Assembly (NCBI RefSeq): GCF_003002955.1
Contig: NZ_PVTJ01000004.1
Location: 62,001 to 126,000, forward strand
Direction: 5' to 3'
From: Glycomyces artemisiae
GTDB lineage: Bacteria > Actinomycetota > Actinomycetes > Mycobacteriales > Micromonosporaceae
Length of the DNA: 64,000 nucleotides
Numbering within the stretch: the first letter of the stretch is position 1; every line of letters begins with the position of its first letter. The notes beneath the pieces are model-generated. The model ran no database searches. It was not told the DNA's origin and saw only the letters and a list, made by a program, of their open reading frames with translations. Below, piece after piece: positions 23,278 through 31,941 of this stretch. The translations under genes were made by a program, and so were the position numbers.

Positions 23278-23991
23278 TCAGGCTCTGAGCAGGGCTTCCG
23301 CCAAGACGAGGTCGGCGGGCGAGGTGACCTTGAGGTTCCGTTCGGCGCCCGCGACGGTGCGGACGGGGACGTCGGGGCGGAAGCGCAGGACGACCGAGCA
23401 GTCGTCGGTGGGGGTGAACGCCGGGTCGTCCGCGGCGGCGGCGTGGGCCTCGGCGATGAGGCCGAGCCGGAACCCCTGGGGGGTCTGGACCCGGGCGAGT
23501 CCGGCGCGGTCGGGGACGGCGGTGATGCGTCCGCCGTGGACTTCGACGACCGTGTCCGAGGAGGGGATCACCGCGGTCACGGCCTCGCCGTCGTCGAGGG
23601 CCGCGGCCACATCGGCGATGATCCGGCCGGTGACGAGCATGCGGGCGGCGTCGTGGACGAGCAGTTTCGCGCGGTCCCCGACGCCGACCTGCGACCGCGC
23701 CCAGCGGATGGCCGCGGCGGAGGAGTCGGCGCGGGAGGCCCCGCCGCCGATCACCGCCGAGAGTTTTGTCACATTTGCGGACTTGGCTATGGTCCAGGCC
23801 GCTTCGTGGTGGCCTTCGGCCATGACGAGGACGATCCGGTCGACCGCGGCGCTCGCCTGGAACGCCTCCAGCGTGTGCTGGAGGACCGGCTTGCCCGCGA
23901 CCTCCAGGAGCTGCTTGGGGAGGGCGGCGCCCATGCGGGCGCCGGTCCCTCCGGCGAGCACGGCCGCGATCGTCGGCTGAGCGGTGGTCAC
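23278..23991 (-). CDS. IspD/TarI-family cytidylyltransferase
   Basis: 237-residue CTP-dependent cytidylyltransferase. The opening AAVLAGGTGARMGAALPKQ, GGASRADSS, VHDAARMLV, PSSDTVVEV and RVQTPQGFR are the IspD family series. Two activities share this scaffold: IspD (isoprenoid MEP pathway, usually next to ispF) and TarI (CDP-ribitol synthesis, next to tar genes). There is no ispF or carD here, and the neighbours are TagF-like and LicC-like genes, so a TarI-type role is at least as likely. The usual Pro after HDAAR is replaced by Met. GTG 23991 has GGGAG 6 bp upstream. Confidence 0.82.
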   Translation of the reverse strand: MTTAQPTIAAVLAGGTGARMGAALPKQLLEVAGKPVLQHTLEAFQASAAVDRIVLVMAEGHHEAAWTIAKSANVTKLSAVIGGGASRADSSAAAIRWARSQVGVGDRAKLLVHDAARMLVTGRIIADVAAALDDGEAVTAVIPSSDTVVEVHGGRITAVPDRAGLARVQTPQGFRLGLIAEAHAAAADDPAFTPTDDCSVVLRFRPDVPVRTVAGAERNLKVTSPADLVLAEALLRA

Positions 23992-24068
23992 GGTCGTCTC
24001 CCGGTCCTCGGCGGCTTGGTGCCGCCCAATCTACGGTCCCTCCGGCCCGGACCGGCGGAGCCCCGCGG

Positions 24069-25238
24069 TCAGGCGCGGGCGGCGAGGACCTTCTCGAAGA
24101 CGTCCACGTGCCCGCCGACGACGTTCTGGGGCTCGTAGCGCTTGGCGGTCTCCCGGCCGGCGTCGGCGAGCTTGCGGCGCAGGCTCGGGTCGCCCATGAG
24201 GCGGCGCAGCGCCCCGGCCAGCTCGGTCGGGTTCTTCGGCTCGACGAGCAGGCCGTTCTCCTCGTCGCGGACGATCTCCAGGGGGCCGTGCTTGACGGCG
24301 GTGCACACCACCGGCAGGCCCGCGGCCATGGCCTCCACGATGACGAGCCCGAACGGCTCGAAGCGGGAGGGGATCGCGGCGATCGACGCGTGCTGCCACT
24401 CGGCGTCGAGCGGCGTCTTCGGCCCGGGCAGCAGGATGCGGTCTTCGAGGCCGTGGTCCTTGATGCGGTTGGTGATCTTGGTGCGGTCGCGCCCGCGGCC
24501 GAAGATCTTCACCTTCCACTCCGGGAACTCGTCGGCGACCTGCGCGAACGCGTGCACGAGGATGTCGAAGCCCTTCATGCCGGTGAGGCGCCCGGCGGTC
24601 ATGATGACCGGCTCGGTGAGCTCCGAGGGCGGCAGCGGGTTCGCCGGGATGGCGTTCGAGACGCACGTGACCTTGTCGGCGGCCTGCGGCAGGGCCTCGC
24701 GGTAGGCCTTCGCGTCGGCCTCGGTGATCGTGACGATCGCGTCGAACTTCGGGTAGTTCTCCAGGATCAGCTCGCGGTGCCGCTCGGCGTAGTGGTCGAG
24801 GTACAGGTGCTCCTGGGCGACCATCGCGTACCGCTCGGGGCGGCCGTACATCGCCATGTACAGGTTCACGCTGATCTGCGTGCCGACCACGACGTCCGTA
24901 TCGTGGCGGGCCAGGAACTTCTTCACTCGGACATCGAGCAGTTTCGACGACTCGCCCATGTTGTTGACCTTGTCGGCGTCGAGCACCGACTTCGACTTCG
25001 CCTGCCAGCGCTCGATGAAATTGAGCTTCTCGCCGCCGTCCTCCGGTTTCCTGGTGTCCCAGAGATTGACGACCTTCACCCTTTTGTCGACGGGGAAGTC
25101 GGCTTTCCTCTTGCTTCTGATGCACGATGCGATCGTCACGTCGTGACCGAGCCCTGCCAGCGCTTCGGCGGTGTTCAGGGTGGTCTTGATGGTGCCTCCG
25201 ATGCCCCAGATGTTCCGGACCAGGAAAGTGATGCGCAT
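24069..25238 (-). CDS. GT4 glycosyltransferase
   Basis: 389-residue GT-B enzyme. N-terminus MRITFLVRNIWGIGGTIKTT with the GG loop of GT4 enzymes; AQEHLYLDHYAERHREL in the acceptor half; donor half with IMTAGRLTGMKGFDILVHAF and RFEPFGLVIVEAMAAGLPVV, including the two Glu of the EX7E motif. The length is typical. The ATG at 25238 has only a weak GAG upstream, and a short inverted repeat (TCGAAA 25243-25248 / TTTCGA 25254-25259) covers the ribosome-site position. A role in linking or decorating the polymer made by the adjacent genes is inferred. Confidence 0.88.
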   Translation of the reverse strand: MRITFLVRNIWGIGGTIKTTLNTAEALAGLGHDVTIASCIRSKRKADFPVDKRVKVVNLWDTRKPEDGGEKLNFIERWQAKSKSVLDADKVNNMGESSKLLDVRVKKFLARHDTDVVVGTQISVNLYMAMYGRPERYAMVAQEHLYLDHYAERHRELILENYPKFDAIVTITEADAKAYREALPQAADKVTCVSNAIPANPLPPSELTEPVIMTAGRLTGMKGFDILVHAFAQVADEFPEWKVKIFGRGRDRTKITNRIKDHGLEDRILLPGPKTPLDAEWQHASIAAIPSRFEPFGLVIVEAMAAGLPVVCTAVKHGPLEIVRDEENGLLVEPKNPTELAGALRRLMGDPSLRRKLADAGRETAKRYEPQNVVGGHVDVFEKVLAARA

Positions 25239-25464
25239 GTGCTCGAAACCCGCTTTCGAAGAATTGCCGTTTTAGGCCACATCGGACGCTTGCGGCTCCG
25301 CTATGAGCCGTGTCCGCAAAGCCTTGACGCGACTGACCCGCGACCAGGTTGCATCCAAGCAGAAAATAGTTTACGAACGGTTGAACCGTAGGCGGACACG
25401 CCGAGGGTAAGCGTGGCCTGTGACATCCGGATGTCAGACATGCCACAAATTCGGGCAACGGCGA

Positions 25465-25498
25465 ACGGCCCGGTCCCGTGGTGAGAGGACCGGGCCGT
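25465..25498. terminator. Hairpin after topA
   Basis: ACGGCCCGGTCC (25465-25476) pairs exactly with GGACCGGGCCGT (25487-25498) around a 10-nt loop, just past the topA stop on the minus strand. Confidence 0.7.
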
Positions 25499-25510
25499 GC
25501 GCTCCGGCCG

Positions 25511-28282
25511 CTACTCGCCCGGCGCGGGCTTCTTCGCGGCCTTCTTGACCGCCTTCGCGGCCGTCGTCTTCTTCGCCGCCGTCTTCTTGGCGGCGGCCTT
25601 CTTCACCGCCTTCTTGGCGGCGGTCTTCTTCGCGGCGGTCTTCTTGGCCGCCTTCTTCGCGGTCTTCTTCGCCGGGACCGCGCCGGAGGCGACCTTCTCG
25701 CGCCGCTCGGCGAGCAGTTCGGCCGCGCGGTCGATCGTCAGGTCCTCGACGGAGTCGGTCTTGCGGATCGACGCGTTCGTCTCGCCGTCGGTCACGTACG
25801 GGCCGAAGCGCCCGTCCTTGAGCGAGACCTCCTTGCCGGTGACCGGGTCGGGCCCCAGCTCCTTGAGGAGCGTCTGCGCGCGCTGCTGGCGCCCGCGGGT
25901 CTTCGGCTGCGCGAGGAGCTTCTCGGCCTCTTCGAGCGTGAGGGAGAACAGCTGCTCCTCCCGGTCGAGCGACCGGTAGTCGCGGCCCTTCTTCACGTAC
26001 GGCCCGTGCGGGCCCAGGCCCGTGCGGATCTCCTCGCCCTCCGCGTCCTTGCCGACCAGGCGCGGCAGCGTCAGCAGCTGCACGGCGTCGTCGAGGGTCA
26101 GTTCCGAGAGCTTCTGGCCCGTCAGCAGCGACGAGGACTTCTCGCCGGAGGTGACGTAGGGCCCGTACCGGCCGCTCTTGGCGAACACGGGCTCCCCGGT
26201 CTCGGGGTGCGTGCCCAGTTCGCCTTCGGCGGACCCGAGCTCGTACAGCTCCTCCACTTTCGCCTCGGTCAGCTCGTCGGGCGCGACGGACTCGGGGACG
26301 GAGACGCGCTCGCCGGGCTCCCCGGCCTCGGCCTGCGCGGGCGTGGTCCGCTCCAGGTACGGCCCGTACCGGCCGACCCGGGCGACGACCTGGCGCTGCT
26401 GGTCGTCGGTGTACAGGGGGATCGAGTTGACCTGGCGCGCATCGATCTTCGCCAGCTCCTCCTCGACCATGTGCCGCAGGCCCCCGGAGGCGGCGACGGT
26501 CCCCTCCTTGTCCTTGCCGCCGAAGTAGAACTTCCGCAGGAACTCCTCGCGGGACTCCTGCCCGGCGGCGACGCCGTCGAGCTCGTCCTCCATCCCGGCG
26601 GTGAAGTCGTAGTCGACCAGGCGCGGGAAGTGGCGCTCCAGGAGGCCGACGACCGCGAACGCCCGGAACGCGGGCACGAGCGCCTGGCCCTTCTTGAAGA
26701 CGTACTCGCGGTCCTGGATGGTCTGCATGATCGACGCGTACGTCGAGGGCCGCCCGATCCCGCGCTCCTCCAGGGCCTTCACGAGGCTCGCCTCCGTGTA
26801 CCGGGCGGGCGGCTGGGTGGTGTGCCCGGCCGCTTCGAGGCCCTTCTCGGCGAGCTGCTGGCGCTCGGTCAGCTCGGGGAGGCGCTTCTCCGCGTCGTCG
26901 GCGTCGCCCTCCTCGATGGACTCGACGTACGCGAGCAGGAAGCCCGGGTTGGTGATCGTCTTGCCGGAGGCCCCGAAGTCGGCCTCCTCCCCCGACGTGG
27001 TGACGGCGCGGGCGCGCACCGACGTGGAGTTCCCGGTGGCGTCGACCATCTGCGACGCGAGCGTGCGCCGCCAGATGAGCTCGTAGACCCGGTACTCCTC
27101 GGCCGAGAGCTGGTTCTTCAGCTGGTTCGGGGTCTTGAAGACGTCCCCGGCGGGCCGGATCGCCTCGTGCGCCTCCTGCGCGTTCTTCACCTTCCGCGCG
27201 TAGTGGCGCGGCTCGGCGGGCACGTACTGCGCGCCGTACAGCTCGGCGGCCTGCGCGCGGGCGGCGTTGATCGCCGTCGCCGACAGGTTCGTCGAGTCGG
27301 TTCGCATATAGGTGATGTGGCCGTTCTCGTAGAGCCGCTGGGCGACCCTCATGACCTGCGCGCTGGAGAGCCGCAGCTTGCGCCCGGCCTCCTGCTGGAG
27401 CGTCGAGGTGATGAACGGCGGGTACGGGCGGCGCCGGTACGGCTTCTTGTCGACCTTGAGGACGGTGAAGTCGCGCCCTTCGAGGCGCCCGGCGAGGCCG
27501 CGGGCGCCCGCCTCGTCGAGGTGCACGACGTTGCCGCGGGCGGTGCCGGTGGCCGCGTCGAAGTCCTTGCCGGTGGCGACCCGGTCGCCGTCCACGGCGA
27601 TCAAGGTGGCCTTGAACCGCTGGTCGTCCGCGGTCGACAGGTTCGCGGTGACGTCCCAGTAGTCCGCGGAGCGGAACGCCATGCGGGCCCGCTCGCGCTC
27701 GACGACGAGCCGCGTCGCCACGGACTGGACGCGCCCGGCCGACAGCCGCGGCATGACCTTCTTCCACAGGACCGGGCTCACCTCGTACCCGTACAGCCGG
27801 TCGAGGATGCGCCGCGCCTCCTGCGCGTCCACCAGGTCCTGGTTCAGCTCCCGCGGGTTCGCGGCCGCCTCGGCGATCGCCTGCGGCGTGATCTCGTGGA
27901 ACACCATGCGCTTCACCGGGATCTTCGGCTTCAGCGTCTCCAGGAGGTGCCACGCGATGGCCTCCCCCTCGCGGTCCTCATCGGTGGCGAGGAAGAGCTC
28001 GTCGACCTCGGCGAGGTAGCCCTTCAGCTTCTTGACATGCGCGGACCGGTCCGGGTTCACGATGTACAGCGGCGCGAAGTCGTTGTCGACGTCCACGCCG
28101 AGCCGCGACCAGGCCTTGTCCTTGTACTTCGCCGGGATCTCCTTCGCGCTGCGCGGGAGGTCGCGGATGTGCCCGAGGGAGGAGTCGACGATGTAGCCGG
28201 CCCCGAGGTACGAGGCGATCGTCTTGGCCTTCGCCGGGGACTCGACGATGACCAGGCGTTTGATGTCCGGCACTGCTCCCAC
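25511..28282 (-). CDS. topA: DNA topoisomerase I
   Basis: Type IA topoisomerase relaxing negative supercoils, about 923 residues. The N-terminal TOPRIM domain shows RLVIVESPAKAKTI and ATDEDREGEAIAWH (metal-binding acids); the catalytic Tyr is in HITYMRTDSTNL, and RLSAGRVQSVATRLVVERE is also canonical. The C-terminal part has four repeats of the actinobacterial type (xxGRYGPYV, GPHGPYVKKGRDYRSL, GRFGPYVTDGETNAS). The last ~50 residues are a Lys/Ala tail (AKKTAAKK repeats) that in actinobacterial TopA aids DNA binding and processivity. The start is uncertain among GTG 28282, GTG 28273 and ATG 28303; the first is used. The order with hppA and bldG is the Streptomyces one. Confidence 0.96.
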   Translation of the reverse strand: MGAVPDIKRLVIVESPAKAKTIASYLGAGYIVDSSLGHIRDLPRSAKEIPAKYKDKAWSRLGVDVDNDFAPLYIVNPDRSAHVKKLKGYLAEVDELFLATDEDREGEAIAWHLLETLKPKIPVKRMVFHEITPQAIAEAAANPRELNQDLVDAQEARRILDRLYGYEVSPVLWKKVMPRLSAGRVQSVATRLVVERERARMAFRSADYWDVTANLSTADDQRFKATLIAVDGDRVATGKDFDAATGTARGNVVHLDEAGARGLAGRLEGRDFTVLKVDKKPYRRRPYPPFITSTLQQEAGRKLRLSSAQVMRVAQRLYENGHITYMRTDSTNLSATAINAARAQAAELYGAQYVPAEPRHYARKVKNAQEAHEAIRPAGDVFKTPNQLKNQLSAEEYRVYELIWRRTLASQMVDATGNSTSVRARAVTTSGEEADFGASGKTITNPGFLLAYVESIEEGDADDAEKRLPELTERQQLAEKGLEAAGHTTQPPARYTEASLVKALEERGIGRPSTYASIMQTIQDREYVFKKGQALVPAFRAFAVVGLLERHFPRLVDYDFTAGMEDELDGVAAGQESREEFLRKFYFGGKDKEGTVAASGGLRHMVEEELAKIDARQVNSIPLYTDDQQRQVVARVGRYGPYLERTTPAQAEAGEPGERVSVPESVAPDELTEAKVEELYELGSAEGELGTHPETGEPVFAKSGRYGPYVTSGEKSSSLLTGQKLSELTLDDAVQLLTLPRLVGKDAEGEEIRTGLGPHGPYVKKGRDYRSLDREEQLFSLTLEEAEKLLAQPKTRGRQQRAQTLLKELGPDPVTGKEVSLKDGRFGPYVTDGETNASIRKTDSVEDLTIDRAAELLAERREKVASGAVPAKKTAKKAAKKTAAKKTAAKKAVKKAAAKKTAAKKTTAAKAVKKAAKKPAPGE

Positions 28283-28353
28283 CGTTCCACTCGGAAAATG
28301 CACTCGAATCGTTACGGTAGCTCACGCTTCCGCATTGCGTCCCCTGAGTATGG

Positions 28354-28384
28354 GTGTGCCCCGTTCCGAGGGAACGGGGCACAC
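28354..28384. terminator. Hairpin after hppA
   Basis: Perfect 14-bp stem (28354-28367 with 28371-28384) and a 3-nt GAG loop, between the hppA stop and the topA start on the minus strand. Confidence 0.8.
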
Positions 28385-28406
28385 GCCGATGTACCAGCCC
28401 GGAAAG

Positions 28407-30731
28407 CTAGCCGACCTCGACCGACTCACGCTGTTCCGGGGTGCGGGCTTCCCCCGCCTCCACCACCGAGGAGCGGCGCTTGGAGACGACGATCGCCGTG
28501 ACGAGCGCGGCGACCGCGAGGCCGGCGATGATCCAGCGGACGGGGCTGGAGGCCTCGCCGCCGACGCCGTCGACCGTGTAGACCACGACGGCCGGGGCGA
28601 TGATGAGGCTCACGAGGTTCATGACCTTCAGGAGCGGGTTGATGGCGGGGCCGGCGGTGTCCTTGAACGGGTCGCCGACGGTGTCGCCGATGACGGCCGC
28701 GGCGTGGGCCTCGGAGCCCTTGCCGCCGTGGTTGCCGTCCTCGACGTCCTTCTTCGCGTTGTCCCAGGCGCCGCCCGAGTTCGCGAGCATGACGGCCATG
28801 AGGACGCCGCACGCGATCGCGCCCGCGAGGTACGCGGCGAGCGGGCCGACGCCGAGGCCGAAGCCGACGGCGATGGGCGCGGTGATCGCGAGCAGGCCCG
28901 GGGTGACCAGCTCGCGCTGGGCGTCGCGGGTGCAGATGTCGACCACGCGGCCGTACTCGGGCCGCTGGGTGCCCTCCATGATCCCGGGGAAGCGCGCGAA
29001 CTGGTCGCGGACCTCGTTGACGACGGCGCCCGCGGAGCGGGCGACGGCGTTGATCGCGAGGCCGGAGAACAGGAACACGACGCTCGCGCCGATGATGAAG
29101 CCGACGATGTTGACCGGGTCGGCGATGTTCAGCGTCTCGAACAGTGCGCCGCCCGCGAGGCCCTCGGAGGCCACCGCGTCGGTGTAGGAGCCGAACAGGG
29201 CGGTCGCGGCCAGGACCGCGGTCGCGATCGCGATGCCCTTGGTGATGGCCTTGGTGGTGTTGCCCACCGCGTCCAGGTCGGTGAGGGTCTGCGCGGCCTC
29301 GCCCTCGACGTCGCCGGACATCTCCGCGACGCCCTGCGCGTTGTCGCTGATGGGCCCGAAGGTGTCCATGGCGACGATGACGCCGACGGTGGTGAGCAGG
29401 CCGCAGCCCGCGAGCGCCACCGCGAACAGGCTGATGAGGATCTCGCCGCCGCCGAGGAGGTACGCGCCGAGGACGGCCGCGGCGATGGTGAGCGCCGTGT
29501 AGACCGCGGACTCCAGGCCGAGCGAGAACCCGGAGAGGATGTTCGTGGCCGCGCCGGTGCGGGTCGAGGCTGAGACGGTCTTCGTGGGCTTGTAGCGGGT
29601 GTCGGTGTAGTAGCCGGTCAGCGCCATGATGGCCGCGGCCAGGGCGATGCCGATGACGACCGAGCCGGCGGCGAGGATCTGCGGGCTGACCGGGACGTCG
29701 GCGAAGTCGGCGCTGGTGCCGAGCTCGGACCAGTCCGAGGGCACGTACCAGAACACGGCCGCCGCGGTGAGCGCCGCGGCCACGACCGCGGAGATGTAGA
29801 ACGCGCGGTTGATCGCGGTCAGGCCCGAGGCGTCGGAGGCCCGCATGCGGGTGATGATGACGCCGAGGATCGCGCAGACGATGCCGACGGAGGCCACCAG
29901 CAGCGGCAGCACCAGGCCGGTCTCGCCGAACGCGGCGCGGCCGAGGATGAGGCTCGCGACGAGCACGACGGCGTAGGACTCGAAGAGGTCCGCGGCCATG
30001 CCGGCGCAGTCGCCGACGTTGTCGCCCACGTTGTCGGCGATGGTCGCCGGGTTGCGCGGGTCGTCCTCGGGGATGCCCTGCTCGACCTTGCCGACGAGGT
30101 CGGCGCCGACGTCGGCGGCCTTGGTGAAGATGCCGCCGCCGACGCGCATGAACATCGCGAGGAGCGCGGCGCCGAAGCCGAAGCCCTCCAGGACCACGGG
30201 CGCGTCGGCGTTGTAGATGAAGACCACGACCGAGGCGCCGAGCAGGCCCAGGCCCACGGTCATGAACCCGACCACGCCGCCGGTGCGGAACGCCAGGTGC
30301 ATCGCGGTGGTGGGCTTGCCGTCGCGGGCGGCGGCGGCGACGCGCACGTTCGCGCGGGTCGCCATGCTCATGCCGGCCCAGCCGATGAACGAGCTGAACA
30401 CGGCGCCGACGATGAAGAACACGCTCCGTCCGATGCGGACGTCCGTGCCGCCTTCGGCCGGGAGCAGGAAGAGCAGGACCACGGCGATGACGACGAAGAT
30501 CCCCAGCGCCTTGAACTGGCGGTTGAGGTAGGCCGAGGCGCCCTCCTGGACGGCCCCGGAGATCTCGCGCATCTTGTCGGTGCCGGTCCCGGCCTTCAGG
30601 ATGCTCTTGACGAGCGCCGCGGCGCCGCCGAGCGCGATGAGCGCCAGCACGGCCGCGAGCACGACGAGGCTGAGGTTCGCGCCTTCCAGCGCGCCTACGC
30701 TCTCGTCGCCGTTGGCGAGCAACGTATGCAT
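28407..30731 (-). CDS. hppA: Membrane proton-pumping pyrophosphatase
   Basis: 774-residue integral membrane enzyme with about 16 hydrophobic segments that couples pyrophosphate hydrolysis to H+ export. Substrate-site motifs are intact: GADLVGKVEQGIPEDDPRNP, NVGDNVGDCAGMAADLFESY and the C-terminal DTVGDPFKDTAGPA. The segment GNTTKAITKG carries Lys where potassium-dependent enzymes have Ala, so this is the K+-independent type (established family rule). A strong GGAGGAACTAC ribosome site precedes ATG 30731. Confidence 0.96.
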   Translation of the reverse strand: MHTLLANGDESVGALEGANLSLVVLAAVLALIALGGAAALVKSILKAGTGTDKMREISGAVQEGASAYLNRQFKALGIFVVIAVVLLFLLPAEGGTDVRIGRSVFFIVGAVFSSFIGWAGMSMATRANVRVAAAARDGKPTTAMHLAFRTGGVVGFMTVGLGLLGASVVVFIYNADAPVVLEGFGFGAALLAMFMRVGGGIFTKAADVGADLVGKVEQGIPEDDPRNPATIADNVGDNVGDCAGMAADLFESYAVVLVASLILGRAAFGETGLVLPLLVASVGIVCAILGVIITRMRASDASGLTAINRAFYISAVVAAALTAAAVFWYVPSDWSELGTSADFADVPVSPQILAAGSVVIGIALAAAIMALTGYYTDTRYKPTKTVSASTRTGAATNILSGFSLGLESAVYTALTIAAAVLGAYLLGGGEILISLFAVALAGCGLLTTVGVIVAMDTFGPISDNAQGVAEMSGDVEGEAAQTLTDLDAVGNTTKAITKGIAIATAVLAATALFGSYTDAVASEGLAGGALFETLNIADPVNIVGFIIGASVVFLFSGLAINAVARSAGAVVNEVRDQFARFPGIMEGTQRPEYGRVVDICTRDAQRELVTPGLLAITAPIAVGFGLGVGPLAAYLAGAIACGVLMAVMLANSGGAWDNAKKDVEDGNHGGKGSEAHAAAVIGDTVGDPFKDTAGPAINPLLKVMNLVSLIIAPAVVVYTVDGVGGEASSPVRWIIAGLAVAALVTAIVVSKRRSSVVEAGEARTPEQRESVEVG

Positions 30732-30917
30732 GTAGTTCCTCCATAGAAAAGAAGCAGCGCAGGCAGGGCGCGCTCCTTCGCAGACACGTAGGGGGCCGCT
30801 CCGGGGAAGCGGGCGGCCGTCGCCGCGTGACGCGGCTGACTTAACGTGCGGAGTGTAACGAGATGAGGGCTTTCGGAGTGGGTTCGGTCACGCCGCCCCG
30901 GGAGGGTGTGCGAGGCC

Positions 30918-31439
30918 TCAGTGGTCGGTCGCCGAAGCGGACCCGGGGAGGGGCCAGGACATGCTGACGGTGGTGCCCCCGTCGGCGTCGGGACCGGTCA
31001 CCACCAGGTCTTCGACCAGTCCGCCGAGGACGATGAGGGTGATCTCCTCGGACAGGGTGTCCTCTTCGAGCGCGTCGTGATCGTTCGCTCGCGCATCGCC
31101 GCCGACGGTGCCCGCACCGACCCGGTCGCCGGAGCGCGCGCGCAAATCCTGCGCGTTGTCGGTGATTTTCGCTACAAAACGATCACCGATCGAAAACTCT
31201 ACGCGCACGAGGTCGCGCAGTCCGCGGTCGCGGTGCCGCAGGACCGCGCGCGTGCACGCCTCGCCGACGGCCTGGCGGACCTCGTCGAGGAGCCCGGTGG
31301 CGACACCGGAGCGGGCGGCGACGTCGGCGGCGACGAGCCTCGCGGCGCGCACGTAGGCGGCGGCGGGGGTGAAGGCGAACCTGACCGTCGCGGGCTCCGG
31401 CCGCCTTCCACCGGTGCGGTCGTGCCTGGAGCCGTTCAC
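30918..31439 (-). CDS. Anti-sigma factor-like ATPase-fold protein, partner of the BldG-like antagonist
   Basis: 173-residue RsbW/SpoIIAB-like protein of the HATPase_c fold, expected to bind a sigma factor and be regulated by the antagonist encoded just upstream. The N-box reads DEVRQAVGEACTRAV: the Asn that normally binds Mg-ATP (EACTNAV) is Arg. The expected DxGxG box reads TDNAQD, also degenerate. ATP binding and kinase activity may therefore be lost or altered. The GTG at 31439 overlaps the stop of the antagonist (GTGA). The gene pair and neighbours match SCO3548-SCO3549 of Streptomyces coelicolor as I remember that region. Confidence 0.83.
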   Translation of the reverse strand: MNGSRHDRTGGRRPEPATVRFAFTPAAAYVRAARLVAADVAARSGVATGLLDEVRQAVGEACTRAVLRHRDRGLRDLVRVEFSIGDRFVAKITDNAQDLRARSGDRVGAGTVGGDARANDHDALEEDTLSEEITLIVLGGLVEDLVVTGPDADGGTTVSMSWPLPGSASATDH

Positions 31440-31795
31440 TCGCCGGGCACCGCTTCCCTCACGTCGAGGACCTTGTCCAGGCCGGTGAGGTCGAGGAGCT
31501 TGCGGATGCGGGGGTTGGCGCACACGACGACGAGGCTGCCCCCGGCGTCGGAGAGGCGGCGGCGGGCGCCGATGAGGACGCCCAGGCCGGTGGAGTCGCA
31601 GAACTCGGTGGGGGTCAGGTCGATGGCGACCCGCATGCGCCCCTCGGAGGAGAGCTGGCGGACGGCCTCGCGCAGCTGCGGCGCGGTGTACATGTCGATC
31701 TCGCCGGTGACGCTGATGACCGCGTAGTCGCCGACGGTCGAAAGGCTCAGCCCCAGTTCGGGCTCGGGCGCCCCGTCGCCTGAAGTTCCCCTCAC
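31436..31795 (-). CDS. bldG: Anti-sigma factor antagonist (STAS domain), BldG-like
   Basis: 119-residue STAS protein. ELGLSLSTVGDYAVISVTGE and IDMYTAPQLRE form the N-terminal sheet; the phospho-acceptor Ser is in EFCDSTGLGVLIGARRRL; LLDLTGLDKVLDV ends the fold. BldG in Streptomyces controls morphological development and antibiotic production by binding anti-sigma proteins when unphosphorylated. I chose GTG 31795 because AGGAG lies 7 bp upstream; the ATG at 31834 would add 13 residues without a ribosome site. Synteny with hppA downstream and the helicase upstream supports the bldG name. Confidence 0.88.
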   Translation of the reverse strand: MRGTSGDGAPEPELGLSLSTVGDYAVISVTGEIDMYTAPQLREAVRQLSSEGRMRVAIDLTPTEFCDSTGLGVLIGARRRLSDAGGSLVVVCANPRIRKLLDLTGLDKVLDVREAVPGE

Positions 31796-31941
31796 GCCGT
31801 CTCTCCTAGCTGGCTGGAGTGTGTCTTGGCCCATAAGCGTACTGCGTTCCGAGTGGACATGAGCCGGGAGCGTATGACCGATATGCGGGCGGGCACTGTC
31901 GCCCGGGGTGCGGTGTCGGCCGGTTGCGGCATCATTGCAGG

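Noticed and set aside
25377-25389. Short palindrome ACGGTT-G-AACCGT upstream of the GT4 gene at 25238
   Set aside because: Six-base arms are too short to name an operator, and no regulator gene is adjacent.
25478-28501. 1007-codon open frame opposite topA
   Set aside because: High-G+C antisense artefact: low-complexity Leu/Arg/Gly/Val without any family pattern, while topA on the other strand is certain.
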